From Actinacidiphila glaucinigra (GTDB lineage: Bacteria; Actinomycetota; Actinomycetes; Streptomycetales; Streptomycetaceae): a stretch of DNA of 64,000 nucleotides. The position numbers were made by a program, and so were the translations under genes. Under the pieces are notes generated by a model. The model did no database searches, was not told the DNA's origin, and was given only the letters and a program-made list of their open reading frames with translations. How positions within the stretch are numbered: position 1 is the stretch's first letter; each line of letters begins with the position of its first letter. The stretch lies in assembly GCF_900188405.1 (NCBI RefSeq), contig NZ_FZOF01000017.1, forward strand, positions 118,919-182,918, read 5' to 3'. Below, piece after piece: positions 44,548 through 54,300 of this stretch.

Positions 44548-46962
44548 ATGCACGCAGCGGAATCGGGGGGCACACACGGCGGAGCGGCCGCGCACCAGGG
44601 CGCGGTCATCTCCGTCGACCCCGACGGCCGCGTCGACGGCTGGAGCGCCGGAGCCGAGAGCATCCTCGGCTACCGCCGGGACGAGGTGATCGGCCGCCCC
44701 GCGCTGGACCTCGTCGACTCCGACGCCCGCCGGGCCCTGGCGTCGGGCCTGACCGACCGCCGCTGGGCGGACCGCGCCGTGTTCCGGGACAAGGCGGGCC
44801 GCCCGGTGGAGGCCGACGTGCTGATCCGGCCGGCGTCCGCGGACGGAAGGTCCACCGTGTGGTTCGTCAGCGGGCCGCGCAGTCCCGCGGCGGGCGAGGA
44901 CAGCGGCGACGCCGGCGACCGGACCGAAGCCGACGGCATGGTGGAGCGGGCCTGGTCGCAGTCGTCCGCCGCCATCGTCGTGTGGTCCCCGGGCCTTCGC
45001 CTCCTGTGGGCCAACGAACGCACGGTCCGGCTGTTCGGCGCCGACGTCGACCGGATGCGGGGGCGGCTGCTCACGGAGATCCTCACCCCCGACAGCCAGC
45101 ACTACGCCGTCGAGGAGGCGCTCCGCCGCGCCCGCGACACCGGCACGACGCAGTACGTCGTCACCCACGAGCAGGTGCCCGGCGAGAAGCGGCCCCACGA
45201 ATGGGCGATCCACATCGACCCGCTCCGGGACGAGGACGGCACCCTGGTGGGGCTCTGCTCCATGGCGCGCGACAACTCCGCGGAATTCTGGGCACGCCGG
45301 CGCCTGGTCCTCCTCAACGACGCCCGCCGCAGCATCGGGCTCTCCCTCGACGTGGGCAGGACGGCCCAGGAACTCACCGACCTCGCGGTGCCCGACCTCG
45401 CCGACGTCGCCATGGTGCATCTGCTGCCGCAGGCACTCGGAAGCGGCGGTACGGCCTCCCGCGACCCGGTGGAGGTCCGGCTCGCGGCCGCGAGCGGGCG
45501 CGAGTGGCCCCTCCCCCGGCCGGACCGCCTCCCCGACGACCCGGGCACGCCCCCCTGGCACGTCGTGGACCGGCGGTCCCTGCCCGGCCGCGCGCTGTCC
45601 GAGCGGCGGGCCGTACGGGTCGACCTGCCGCACGAGGCCGCGATCTGGGCCGAGCGCGAGGGCGGCTTCGACCGGGACGCGCGCGGCGGAGCCGTCTGCG
45701 CCCCCCTGACCGCCCGCGGCAGCACCCTGGGCGTGGTGACGTTCCTGCGCCGCGGGGCGGCGTTCGACTCCGACGATCTGCTGCTCGCCGACGAACTGGC
45801 CGCCACCACCGCCATCTCGATCGACAACGCCCGCACCTACCAGCGCGAGCACAGCACCGCCCTGACCCTGCAGCAGAGCCTGCTGCCCAGGGAACCGCCC
45901 GCCCAGAACGCGGTCGACGCCGCGTACGGCTACCGGCCCGCCGACCTCGCCGCGGGCGTGGGCGGCGACTGGTTCGACGTGATCCCGCTGTCCGGCGCGC
46001 GCGTCGCCCTGGTCATGGGAGACGTCGTGGGACACGGGGTGCGGGCGGCCGCGACGATGGGCCGCCTGCGCTCGGTCGTACGCACCCTCGCCGACGTCGA
46101 CCTCCCCCCGGAGGAGCTGCTCACCGGCCTCGACGACATCGTGAACCGGCTGGACCGGGAGACCCAGGCCAACGCCCCCGATCCGGAGGTCGGGGCGTCC
46201 GTCCTCTACGCGGTGTACGACCCCGTCTCGCGCCGGTGCCGGATGGCCCGGGCCGCCCACGTCGAACCCCTGCTGGTGCTGCCCGACGGCACCAGCCACC
46301 TGGTGGAACTCCCCGACGGACCGCCCCTGGGGCTGGGCGGGCTCCCCTTCGAGTCGGTCGAGCTGACCCTGCCCGACGGCTGCCTCCTGGTCCTGTTCAC
46401 CGACGGGCTGGTGAAATCCCGGCAACAGGACCTCGACGAGGGGATCGCCAGGCTCCAGGCGTCCCTGGCCACGGCCTCGTCCTCGATCACGGCGGTCTGC
46501 GAGGACATCATGGACGCCCTGCTGCCCGAGGGCGGCAGTGACGACGCCGCACTGCTCGTCGCACGGCCCCGCGCGCTGGCCGCGGCCGACGTCGCCCACT
46601 GGGACGTACCGGCCGATCCCGCCGCCGTCGCGGCGGTGCGCGAGGAGGCGAGCGCGCAGCTCGCGGCCTGGGGACTGGAGGACCGGGCATTCGCCACCGA
46701 GGTCATCGTCAGCGAACTCGTCACCAACGCCCTGCGGCACGGACGCGCCCCCATCCGTCTGCGGCTCATCAGGGACCGTTCCCTGATCTGCGAGGTCACC
46801 GACGGGAGCAACGCGGCCCCCCACCTGCGCCGGGCGCGCACCTACGACGAGGGCGGGCGCGGGCTCTTCCTGGTGGCGCAGCTCTCCTCCCGCTGGGGCA
46901 GCCGGCCGACGGAATGCGGGAAGACCATCTGGGCGGAGCAGCAACTGGACCAGGCCGGCTGA
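44548..46962 (+). CDS. PAS-PAS-GAF-SpoIIE phosphatase-ATPase regulator
   Basis: 804-aa multidomain signalling protein without membrane segments. Two PAS domains (about 15-110: GWSAGAESILGYRRDEVIGR; about 140-245: RLLWANERTVRLFGADVD), a GAF domain (about 270-430), a PP2C/SpoIIE phosphatase (about 450-670: AAGVGGDWFDVI, VMGDVVGHGVRAA, LVLFTDGLV, SDDAALLV) and a C-terminal RsbW-like HATPase (about 700-800: FATEVIVSELVTNALRHG, GGRGLFLVAQL). Such proteins dephosphorylate anti-anti-sigma factors in partner-switching. The ATG at 44548 follows AAGGACGAG; in-frame upstream codons lie within the hairpins and are rejected. Confidence 0.92.
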   Translation: MHAAESGGTHGGAAAHQGAVISVDPDGRVDGWSAGAESILGYRRDEVIGRPALDLVDSDARRALASGLTDRRWADRAVFRDKAGRPVEADVLIRPASADGRSTVWFVSGPRSPAAGEDSGDAGDRTEADGMVERAWSQSSAAIVVWSPGLRLLWANERTVRLFGADVDRMRGRLLTEILTPDSQHYAVEEALRRARDTGTTQYVVTHEQVPGEKRPHEWAIHIDPLRDEDGTLVGLCSMARDNSAEFWARRRLVLLNDARRSIGLSLDVGRTAQELTDLAVPDLADVAMVHLLPQALGSGGTASRDPVEVRLAAASGREWPLPRPDRLPDDPGTPPWHVVDRRSLPGRALSERRAVRVDLPHEAAIWAEREGGFDRDARGGAVCAPLTARGSTLGVVTFLRRGAAFDSDDLLLADELAATTAISIDNARTYQREHSTALTLQQSLLPREPPAQNAVDAAYGYRPADLAAGVGGDWFDVIPLSGARVALVMGDVVGHGVRAAATMGRLRSVVRTLADVDLPPEELLTGLDDIVNRLDRETQANAPDPEVGASVLYAVYDPVSRRCRMARAAHVEPLLVLPDGTSHLVELPDGPPLGLGGLPFESVELTLPDGCLLVLFTDGLVKSRQQDLDEGIARLQASLATASSSITAVCEDIMDALLPEGGSDDAALLVARPRALAAADVAHWDVPADPAAVAAVREEASAQLAAWGLEDRAFATEVIVSELVTNALRHGRAPIRLRLIRDRSLICEVTDGSNAAPHLRRARTYDEGGRGLFLVAQLSSRWGSRPTECGKTIWAEQQLDQAG

Positions 46963-47065
46963 GCCCTGCCGCCGCCCTTCGGAACTCCGGACGGGCCGCG
47001 GCGCCGCACCGCCGATAGAGTGAAGATCACGGGGGCCGGGCGACCACGGGAAGGCGGCGACGGCC

Positions 47066-47440
47066 ATGGCCGGACGGTTCGGCTACCGGCGGATCTACGA
47101 GGACGCCTTGGCGCAGGAGGGCAAGCGCGTGCTCGTCGACCGGCTGTGGCCGCGGGGCGTGAGCAAGGAGCGGGCCCACCTGGACGAGTGGCTCCGCGAC
47201 GTGGCGCCGTCCTCCGACCTGCGCCAGTGGTACCACCACGACACGGAGCGCTTCCCCGAGTTCCGCGACCGGTACATCGCCGAACTGGAGGACTCCGATC
47301 ACCGGCCCGCCGTCGAGCACCTGCGCGACCTCGCCGCCCACGACAGGGTCACCCTGCTGACCGCCACCAAGGACGTCGACCACAGTGAGGCGGCCGTGCT
47401 CGCCGCCTGGCTGGACTCCGCGGGGGCCGCGGGCAGGTAG
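47066..47440 (+). CDS. DUF488 family protein
   Basis: 124-aa protein with DUF488 hallmarks: RVLVDRLWPRGVSKE, LDEWLRDVAPSSDLRQWYHHD, FRDRYIAEL and TLLTATKDVDHSEAAVLAAW. DUF488 proteins are small, conserved and of unknown function, with a putative nucleic-acid or metal role. GGAAGG precedes the ATG. Stands alone downstream of the SpoIIE gene. Confidence 0.9.
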   Translation: MAGRFGYRRIYEDALAQEGKRVLVDRLWPRGVSKERAHLDEWLRDVAPSSDLRQWYHHDTERFPEFRDRYIAELEDSDHRPAVEHLRDLAAHDRVTLLTATKDVDHSEAAVLAAWLDSAGAAGR

Positions 47441-47626
47441 TGACTCGGCCTCGCGTCGACCCGGTGGTCCGCCCGGACGTGGCGTTCGGGGAAGCGGGCC
47501 GGTGACGGGTGACGGGCACCGTTCGCAGGCCGCTCTTCCTCGTGTCCCCGCCCGCGCGCCACATCGGGGCGCCAAGCTGCTGCCCGACCGCGTCCCGGAC
47601 GCAGAACAGCGCGCTAGCGTGGACGC

Positions 47627-48007
47627 ATGCGCCACGTAGTGACCGATGCCGACACCGCCACGACGGCGGGCAGCGGCGACGTACCCGTGCTGTCCACACC
47701 CCAGCTCATCGCCTGGATGGAGGCGGAGACGGTGCACGCCGCGGCACCCTTCACCGCGGTCGGCCAGACAACCGTCGGGACGGCGCTGCGCGTCGAGCAC
47801 GTCCGCGCCACGCCGGTCGGCGGCAAGGTCGACGTCTCCGCGGACCCGCCGCCCTCCCCCACCGGGCGCCGCCTCACCTTCCGGGTCCGGGCCGTGGACG
47901 ACACGGGCCGGCTCGTCGCGACCGGCGAGATCGACCGTGCCGTCGTCGACCGTGAGCGTTTCCTGGCGGCCGCACTCGATCCGGAGCACCCCGACGAGGC
48001 TTCCTGA
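47627..48007 (+). CDS. Hotdog-fold thioesterase, FlK-like
   Basis: 126-aa protein: VPVLSTPQLIAWMEAETVHAA, then VGTALRVEHVRATPVGGKVDV and FRVRAVDDTGRLVATGEIDR. This is the fold and motif order of fluoroacetyl-CoA thioesterase-like hotdog proteins, where Thr/Glu/His are catalytic; Thr (STPQL), Glu (MEAET) and a later Glu/Asp are visible. Natural substrates of most relatives are unknown. Probably leaderless: TAGCGT ends 6 nt before the ATG. Confidence 0.85.
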   Translation: MRHVVTDADTATTAGSGDVPVLSTPQLIAWMEAETVHAAAPFTAVGQTTVGTALRVEHVRATPVGGKVDVSADPPPSPTGRRLTFRVRAVDDTGRLVATGEIDRAVVDRERFLAAALDPEHPDEAS

Positions 48008-48038
48008 CGGGGGCCCGACGCCGGTGGGCGCGTGGGGG

Positions 48039-48212
48039 TCAGTGCTTGAAGACGTCCTTGGTCCTCTCCTTCGCGCCCCGCATCTTGCCGCGCGATTCGA
48101 GGGCCGCGCCCTTGGCCGCGAGCTTCTCCTTGTGCATCGCGTGGGCCGCCTTCCGCACCGACTTCCCGACGACCTGCTCCATCTTCGCCTTGGTCTTCTC
48201 TCCCGCGCTCAT
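48039..48212 (-). CDS. CsbD-like stress protein
   Basis: 57-aa highly charged helical protein MSAGEKTKAKMEQVVGKSVR...KEKLAAKGAALESRGKMRGAKERTKDVFKH (shown in part). This is the CsbD pattern, a small general-stress protein family, with the usual GK...G and RGKxxxAKE motifs. The start at 48212 has GGAGGTG 5 nt upstream. Convergent with the thioesterase gene. Confidence 0.8.
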   Translation of the reverse strand: MSAGEKTKAKMEQVVGKSVRKAAHAMHKEKLAAKGAALESRGKMRGAKERTKDVFKH

Positions 48213-48346
48213 CTCGGCACCTCCACGACCTCTCACCGGCCGCGTGCCCGTGCGGCGGTGACCCAAACCCCCTGCCGCGAGCACCCGGAGACGCGGGTTC
48301 CGGGCCGTATGATCTTGATGGAGGCGCTCGTCGCGGACAGGGGGGC

Positions 48347-48658
48347 ATGATGACGTGGCGGCTGATGCGGGGCGACACCGTGATCGGCAACCTCGCCGAC
48401 GACGGCTGTGACATGCCGTTCTTCCTGCTCCGCTTCACGCCCGAGCCGGGTTGGGAGGCTGTCAGGCCGCGGTTCGAGGCGCTGGCGGCGGCCGTCGGCT
48501 GCACGGACCCCGACGGCAGACGACTCGTCGCCGCCGTCAAGGCGTTGCAGGACCTGGAGCTCACCCTCGAGGACGTAGAGGGCCGCGAGGCCTCGCTGCG
48601 CGTCTGGCGCAACTGCTTCCTGCACATCTGGGGAACGGACGCCAGGTTGCGCTACTGA
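48347..48658 (+). CDS. Hypothetical protein
   Basis: 103-aa acidic soluble protein with no recognised family. Features: MRGDTVIGNLADDGCDMPFF, LRFTPEPGWEAVRPRFEALA, a helical middle and a C terminus RVWRNCFLHIWGTDARLRY. An A/G-rich ribosome site AGGGGGG precedes paired ATG codons. It is convergent with the SDR gene (15 bp between stops). Probably a real small gene because codon third positions are strongly GC-biased. Confidence 0.7.
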   Translation: MMTWRLMRGDTVIGNLADDGCDMPFFLLRFTPEPGWEAVRPRFEALAAAVGCTDPDGRRLVAAVKALQDLELTLEDVEGREASLRVWRNCFLHIWGTDARLRY

Positions 48659-48673
48659 GTCCGCTCCGCCAGG

Positions 48674-49459
48674 TCAGAGCAGCGAGGCGGTGACCTCGGC
48701 GAGGCGCCTGCGGTACTGCGCGTCGTAGGCCTCGGCGGCCGCACTGGCCTCCTTCTCGCCCTCGAAGTAGCGGCCGGTGACGCCCGCCGTCTCCGGCGCG
48801 TCGACCAGGCGCCGGGTGGCGGCGACGCCCTGCTCCAGGGAGTCGACCACCTCCATCCCCGAGCGCCGGGACATGGCGGTGGGCATGAAGGTCGCCGGGT
48901 GGACGCTGTTGACGGTGATGCCGGTGCCGGAGAGTTCTTCTGCGAGGTCGAGGCTGTGGCAGATGAGCGCCAGCTTGGAGCGGCAGTAGGCGGCGACGTC
49001 GGTGTAGCCGCGGGTGAGTTCGGGGTCGTCGAGGTCGAGCGGCTGCTGGCCGATGGAGGCGACGTTCACGATCCGGGAGGGCGCCGCGCGGTGGAGCAGC
49101 GGGAGGAGCTCCCGGGTCAGCACCACCGGTGCCAGGTAGTTGACGGCGAGGCGCAGTTCGTGTCCGTCGGCGGACGTCTGCCGACTGGTGCCCTCCGCGT
49201 GGAAGCCGACACCGGCGTTGTTGACGAGCACGTCCAGCCGGTCGTGCCGGGCGGCGATGCCGGCGGCCAGGCGCCGGACCTCGGCGAGTGAGGAGAGGTC
49301 GGCCCGATGGGGCTCGCCGCCGGTGGCCGCGGCGACCTCGGCGAGGCGCTCGGGGTCGCGGCCGTGCAGCAGCAGGGTGTGCCGGCCGTCGGCGGCGAGG
49401 TCCTCCGCGAGGGCGCGGCCGAGCCCGTCGGACGCTCCGGTGATGAGGATCGTGGCCAT
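48674..49459 (-). CDS. Short-chain dehydrogenase/reductase
   Basis: 261-aa SDR with the cofactor motif TILITGASDGLGRALAEDL, an Arg/Asp pair after beta-2 suggesting NADP, VLVNNAGVGFH, catalytic Ser in VNVASIGQQ and the pair YCRSK. A complete classical or intermediate SDR active site, close to the retinol-dehydrogenase/protochlorophyllide-reductase-like group. GAAAGGTG precedes the ATG. Divergent from a LysR gene (138 bp between starts), which probably controls it. Confidence 0.92.
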   Translation of the reverse strand: MATILITGASDGLGRALAEDLAADGRHTLLLHGRDPERLAEVAAATGGEPHRADLSSLAEVRRLAAGIAARHDRLDVLVNNAGVGFHAEGTSRQTSADGHELRLAVNYLAPVVLTRELLPLLHRAAPSRIVNVASIGQQPLDLDDPELTRGYTDVAAYCRSKLALICHSLDLAEELSGTGITVNSVHPATFMPTAMSRRSGMEVVDSLEQGVAATRRLVDAPETAGVTGRYFEGEKEASAAAEAYDAQYRRRLAEVTASLL

Positions 49460-49597
49460 GTCGTACACCTTTCGGTTCCGGGGGCACGGGGGTGCCGCCC
49501 GGTGAAGCGGGGGGGTGACGATCCGCCCGTTGACCTGCGGCGGAACGTTTCCGACCCTAGGTCGCACATCCATCAGCGGGCCAATAGGATCGTCGAC

Positions 49598-50566
49598 ATG
49601 GCTCATCAGAATGCCGATGGCAAGGCCGTCCCGCCGGACGACGGGGCGGCCTCCGCCCCGCCTCCCGGCGCCCCACTGGACCTCGGGCTGCTGCGCACGT
49701 TCCTGGCGGTCTACCGGGCCCGTTCGCTCACCACGGCCGCGCGGACGCTGCGCGTCTCGCAGCCCACCGTGACCGCGCAGGTGCGCGCGCTGGAGCAGCA
49801 GCTCGACCGGCAGCTCTTCGAGCGGCTCCCGCGGGGCGTGGCCGCCACCTCCGTGGCCGACGAACTGGCCGGGCGGATCGCCGGACCACTGGACGCGCTG
49901 GCCGAGGTCGCCCACCGCGGACGTCCGGGCCCGGATGCGCCCCACGAACCGGTGCACCTGGCGGGGCCCGCGGAGATGCTGTCCGTCCGGGCGCTGCCCG
50001 TCCTCGCGCCGCTGGCGGCCGGGGGCGTGCTGCTGCGCGTCACCACCGGCCTCGCCGAGGACCTGCTAGAGGGCCTGCACGGCGGCCGCTTCGACCTCGT
50101 CCTGTCGGCGGTGCGGCCGCGCGGCCGCTCCCTGGCCGCGGTGCCGCTGATGGACGAGGAGTTCGTGCTGGTGACGACGCCGGAGTGGGCCACCGGGATC
50201 GGACCGCTCACCTGCGACGACCCGGGCCCGCTGCGCGAGGTCCCGCTGGTGGCGTACGCGGAGGACCTGCCGATCCTGCGCAGGTACTGGCGCCATGTCT
50301 TCCGCACGCGCCTGAGCGCCCGGCCCGCGGTGGTCGTCCCCGACCTGCGCGGCGTGCTCGCCGCCGTCGTCGCGGGCGCGGGCGTGACGGTGCTCCCCCG
50401 TTACCTGTGCGAGGCGGAACTGGCGTCCGGCGCGCTGGTGGAGTTGCTGACGCCGGAGGATCCGCCGATCAACACCGGCTTCCTGGTCGGACGGGCGGGC
50501 GCCCCCGCCCGCGCGCCCGTCACCGCCGTACGTGAACGGCTGCTGGCGGCGGCCCGCGACTGGTGA
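49598..50566 (+). CDS. LysR family transcriptional regulator
   Basis: 322-aa regulator. The N-terminal winged helix is LLRTFLAVYRARSLTTAART...VSQPTVTAQVRALEQQLDRQLFER (residues about 28-87), with a Pro-rich extension before it. The C-terminal periplasmic-binding-like effector domain follows (about 110-315). Probably leaderless: TAGGAT ends 7 nt before the ATG. Classic divergent arrangement with the SDR gene suggests it regulates that gene. Confidence 0.92.
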   Translation: MAHQNADGKAVPPDDGAASAPPPGAPLDLGLLRTFLAVYRARSLTTAARTLRVSQPTVTAQVRALEQQLDRQLFERLPRGVAATSVADELAGRIAGPLDALAEVAHRGRPGPDAPHEPVHLAGPAEMLSVRALPVLAPLAAGGVLLRVTTGLAEDLLEGLHGGRFDLVLSAVRPRGRSLAAVPLMDEEFVLVTTPEWATGIGPLTCDDPGPLREVPLVAYAEDLPILRRYWRHVFRTRLSARPAVVVPDLRGVLAAVVAGAGVTVLPRYLCEAELASGALVELLTPEDPPINTGFLVGRAGAPARAPVTAVRERLLAAARDW

Positions 50567-50600
50567 CGCCGAACCTCCGGTCGCCGCAGTGTGCGTGACG

Positions 50601-51096
50601 TTACGTCAACTGTCGCCCCGACCGGGGGTCCACCAGGAGCACCACGCGCCCGACCGCGGGATCGAACCCGAGCACGGGGTTGCCGTAGTCGCCCTCGGGC
50701 GAGATCAGCACCGGCTTGCGCAGACGGCGGCCGATGGCCCGGAGGAAGGCGCACAGGACGTCCACGCCCCTCTGGCCCCGCAGTTCGCGGAGGTCGACGT
50801 CGAAGCCGACTTCGCCGGCCGAGATGAGCCGGAAGATCGCAAGCACTCGGAACCGGCGAGACGTGCAACGTCGCCGTCTCCGCGCCCTCCTGACGCACCA
50901 GGACCTCCGCGGCCCGGGGCAGCCGCGCGGCGGCGCCTCCCTCCACGTACGTCCACGCCCACCCGCGTGCCCGGACGAGATCGAACACCGCCTGCCGGTC
51001 CTCGGCCGTCGTGCCGGGCACGCACACGTCCGGAAGGCTCCCCATCAGGTGGGGGTCGAAGAGGTCCTGGACGTCGTCCCACAGCAGATCCGGCAC
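50601..51096 (-). pseudogene. Frameshifted conserved hypothetical gene
   Basis: The reading starts GTG at 51096 (MPDLLWDDVQDLFDPHLMGS), runs through VFDLVRARGWAWTYVEGGAA and LPRAAEVLVRQEGAETATLH to VSPVP, then must change frame near 50850. It continues VLAIFRLISAGEVGFDVDL, VDVLCAFLRAIGRRLRKPV and LGFDPAVGRVVLLVDPRSGR to a stop at 50601. Joined, it is a plausible protein of about 165 aa, of a type I recall only as hypothetical in Streptomyces. One extra base (or two missing) breaks it; a sequencing error cannot be excluded. It lies between the LysR gene and the second subtilase. Confidence 0.7.
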
Positions 51097-51202
51097 TGCA
51101 CCGTGCTGCCCGCCGGCAGATCCCGGCCGCACCCCTGTTTCGCCGTGTGCCCCGACCCCCGGTCGTGGCGGGTCTTGTCGGCCGGCTCCGCGGTGACACA
51201 AC

Positions 51203-51216
51203 TGTGCCATGGCACA
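51203..51216. promoter_or_regulatory. Perfect palindrome TGTGCCATGGCACA upstream of second subtilase
   Basis: A 14-bp perfect palindrome 87 bp before the TTG start. Its half-site TGGCAC is the same as in the inverted repeat before the first subtilase at 5604-5619, at a similar distance (76 bp). Strong candidate for a shared operator. Confidence 0.65.
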
Positions 51217-51303
51217 AGAGCGACGCCTGGATCCCTTGAGCGGGGGCACGGCCGCCTCGAAGATCAATGGCCGTCCACTCTTCACATGGCTTGAGGAGTT
51301 CCC

Positions 51304-54300
51304 TTGCCCACGGTTCACATCCCCCGGCCCAGGCCAGGGGCGATCGCGCTCGGCGTGGTCGCCACCCTGGCACTCGGGGTCATACCGGCCACGGCCGCCG
51401 TATCCGCGGACCACGCCGGTCGCGGGCCCGCCGCCGGTGCCGCACAACGCTCACCCGGCAACGGCGGCACGCACACCGTCACCCTGATCACCGGTGACAA
51501 GGTCACCATCGGCACCGCGCCCGACGGCACCGTCGTCCGGTCCTTCGAGGGCGTGAACGGGACCACCACCGGTTTCCACCGCGCCGTCGTCGACGGGGCC
51601 ACGTACGTCTACCCCGACGCGGTCCTGCCCTTCGTCGGCGCCGGCACGCTGGACAAGCAGTTGTTCAACGTGACGAAGCTGATCGCCGACGGTTACGACG
51701 ACGCGCACTCCGCCCGTCTGCCCCTCATCGTCGGCTACACCGACGCCGCGGCCCGGTCCCGGACCCAGCCGGCCATGGCCGGTTCGAAGGTCGTCCGCCG
51801 GCTGGACAGCGTCCAGGGCGCGGCCGTCACCCAGGACCGCGCGCAGGCCTCGAAGTTCTGGTCCGCGCTCACCGGGGGTTCCGGTGCCGCGGCCCGCTCG
51901 GCGAAGCCGTCCTTCGCGGGCGGGATCGCCAAGATCTGGCTCGACGGCAAGGTGAAGGCCGACCTGGCCGACTCGACGGCGCAGATCGGCGCGCCGGAGG
52001 TCTGGGCGCAGGGCAACACCGGAGAGGGCGTCAAGGTCGCGGTACTCGACACCGGCGTGGACGCCGAACACCCCGACCTCGCCGACCGGATCGACACCAG
52101 TACCAGCTTCATCCCGGACGAGCCGGACACCCTCGACTACCAGGGTCACGGCACGCACGTCGCCTCGACGATCGCCGGTACGGGCAGCGCGTCGGACGGC
52201 AAGGAGCGGGGTGTCGCCCCCGGTGTCCGCCTGGACATCGGCAAGGTGCTCAACAGCGAGGGCAGCGGCCAGGAGTCCTGGATCATCGCCGGCATGGAAT
52301 GGGCGGCCCAGGACCAGCAGGCCAGGATCATCAGCATGAGCCTGGGCGGCGGCGGTGACCACACCGACCCGATGAGCCAGGCGGTCGACCGCCTCAGCCG
52401 CGAGACCGGCGCGCTGTTCGTCATCGCCGCGGGCAACAGCGGCCCGCACTCCATCGGCAGCCCCGGTGCGGCGGACTCCGCGCTGACCGTCGGCGCCGTG
52501 GACTCCGCGGACCGGCTGGCCGACTTCTCCAGCACCGGCCCGCGCGCGGGCGACGCCGGGCTGAAGCCCGAGATCACCGCGCCCGGCGTCGACATCCTGG
52601 CGGCCCGCTCCCACTACAAGCGGGGCTCGGGCTACTACACCACGATGAGCGGCACTTCGATGGCGACGCCGCACGTCGCGGGCGCCGCCGCGCTGCTGGC
52701 CGCCGCCCACCCGGACTGGACGGGCCCGCAGTTGAAGGAGGCGCTGGTCAGCAGCGCCAAGGCCACCCCGTCGTACTCCCCGTACGAGGCCGGTGCCGGC
52801 CGGCTCGACGCGCCGGCTGCCGTCCGCGCCTCGGTCTTCGCGACCGTCAGCGCCTTCTCCGGCTTCTACCCCTGGCCCCAGAAGTCGGGTGAGACCGACG
52901 TCCGGAAGGTGACGTACACCAACACCGGCGACGCACCGGTCAGCCTGGACCTGGCGATCGACTCGAAGGCCCCGGCAGGGCTGTTCACGCTCTCCGAGGA
53001 CAGGGTCACCGTCCCGTCGCACGGCACGGCCTCGGTCTCCCTGACCGCCGCGCTGGACCGGCTGCCGCTCGACCAGTCGGTCAGCGGCATGATCACCGGA
53101 ACGGACGGCACCGGAACCGTCCGGGCCAGGACCCTGATCGGCGCCGCCAAGGAGGGCCGCCGGCAGACGCTGACGATCAACGCCAAGGACCGCTCGGGCA
53201 AGCCCCTGGCGGGCCGGGTCATGCTCACCGCCGAGGGCCTCTTCACGACGATCGACCTCGACGAGTCCGGCACCGGCACCGCGCGGCTGCCCGTCGGCAC
53301 CTACAGCGGATGGCTCACCGCGGACGTCCAGGGGGCGGGCGGCCCGCACACCCTGGGCATGGCGTTGCTGGCCTTCAACGACGTGCAGATGGACCAGGAC
53401 CGCACCGTCACCCTCGACGGCCGCAAGATGCGTCAGATCCTGGCGCGCGCCCCGCAGCAGACCACCGCCGTCGCCCCGCGCCTGGACGTCCACCGCTCGT
53501 TCGGCGACAGCCTGGTCGAGTCCTCGATGCTGCCCAACGAGACGTACGACAGCATCTGGGCGCTGCCGACCGGCAGGAAGGTCACCGACGGCGAGTTCGA
53601 GTTCGGTGCCCGCTTCCGCCTGGAGCAGCCGGCACTGACCGTGGGCACGGCCTCCAGGACCTATGCCGACCCGCTGGTCAAGCGCGGGGCCGAGCCGCTG
53701 CCCGCCGGCACGCGGACGCTCACGGCGGTCTACGCCGGTGAGGGTACGGCCGCCGAGCTGGCCCGCCACAAGCCACGCGGCAAGGCCGTGGTGGTGCGGG
53801 GCGGCGACCCGGCCGGAATCCGGGCTCAGGCGGAGGCCGCCGCGGCGGCGGGCGCGCAGGTGCTCGTCGTCGTCAACGACGGCATCGGCCGGCTGCAGCC
53901 GTGGGACGAGTCCCCGTGGAGCCCGGAGAGCCCGGCCCCGCTGACGGTGGCGACCCTCGACGCCGACCAGGGCGCCGACCTGATCGCAACGCTCGGGCGC
54001 GGCACGGTCAGGCTGAAGGTCACCTCGAACCCCACGACGGACTACGTGTACGACGTGGTGCACCACTGGTCCGGTGCGGTACCGGCGGACCCGACCTGGC
54101 GCGTCACCCAGCGCGACCTGGGCAAGGTCAACGTCTCCTTCCGCAACCACCGCCAGGGCAAGGCGCTGGAGTTCCGCCCCGACGTCTGGCGCGGTTGGGT
54201 GGTCGGCAACCAGCTCACCGCTCCCGCCCAGGGCGACCGGACCGACTGGGTCACCGCCGACGCCAGTTGGCTGGACGACGCCTTCATCGCGGGCGAGACG

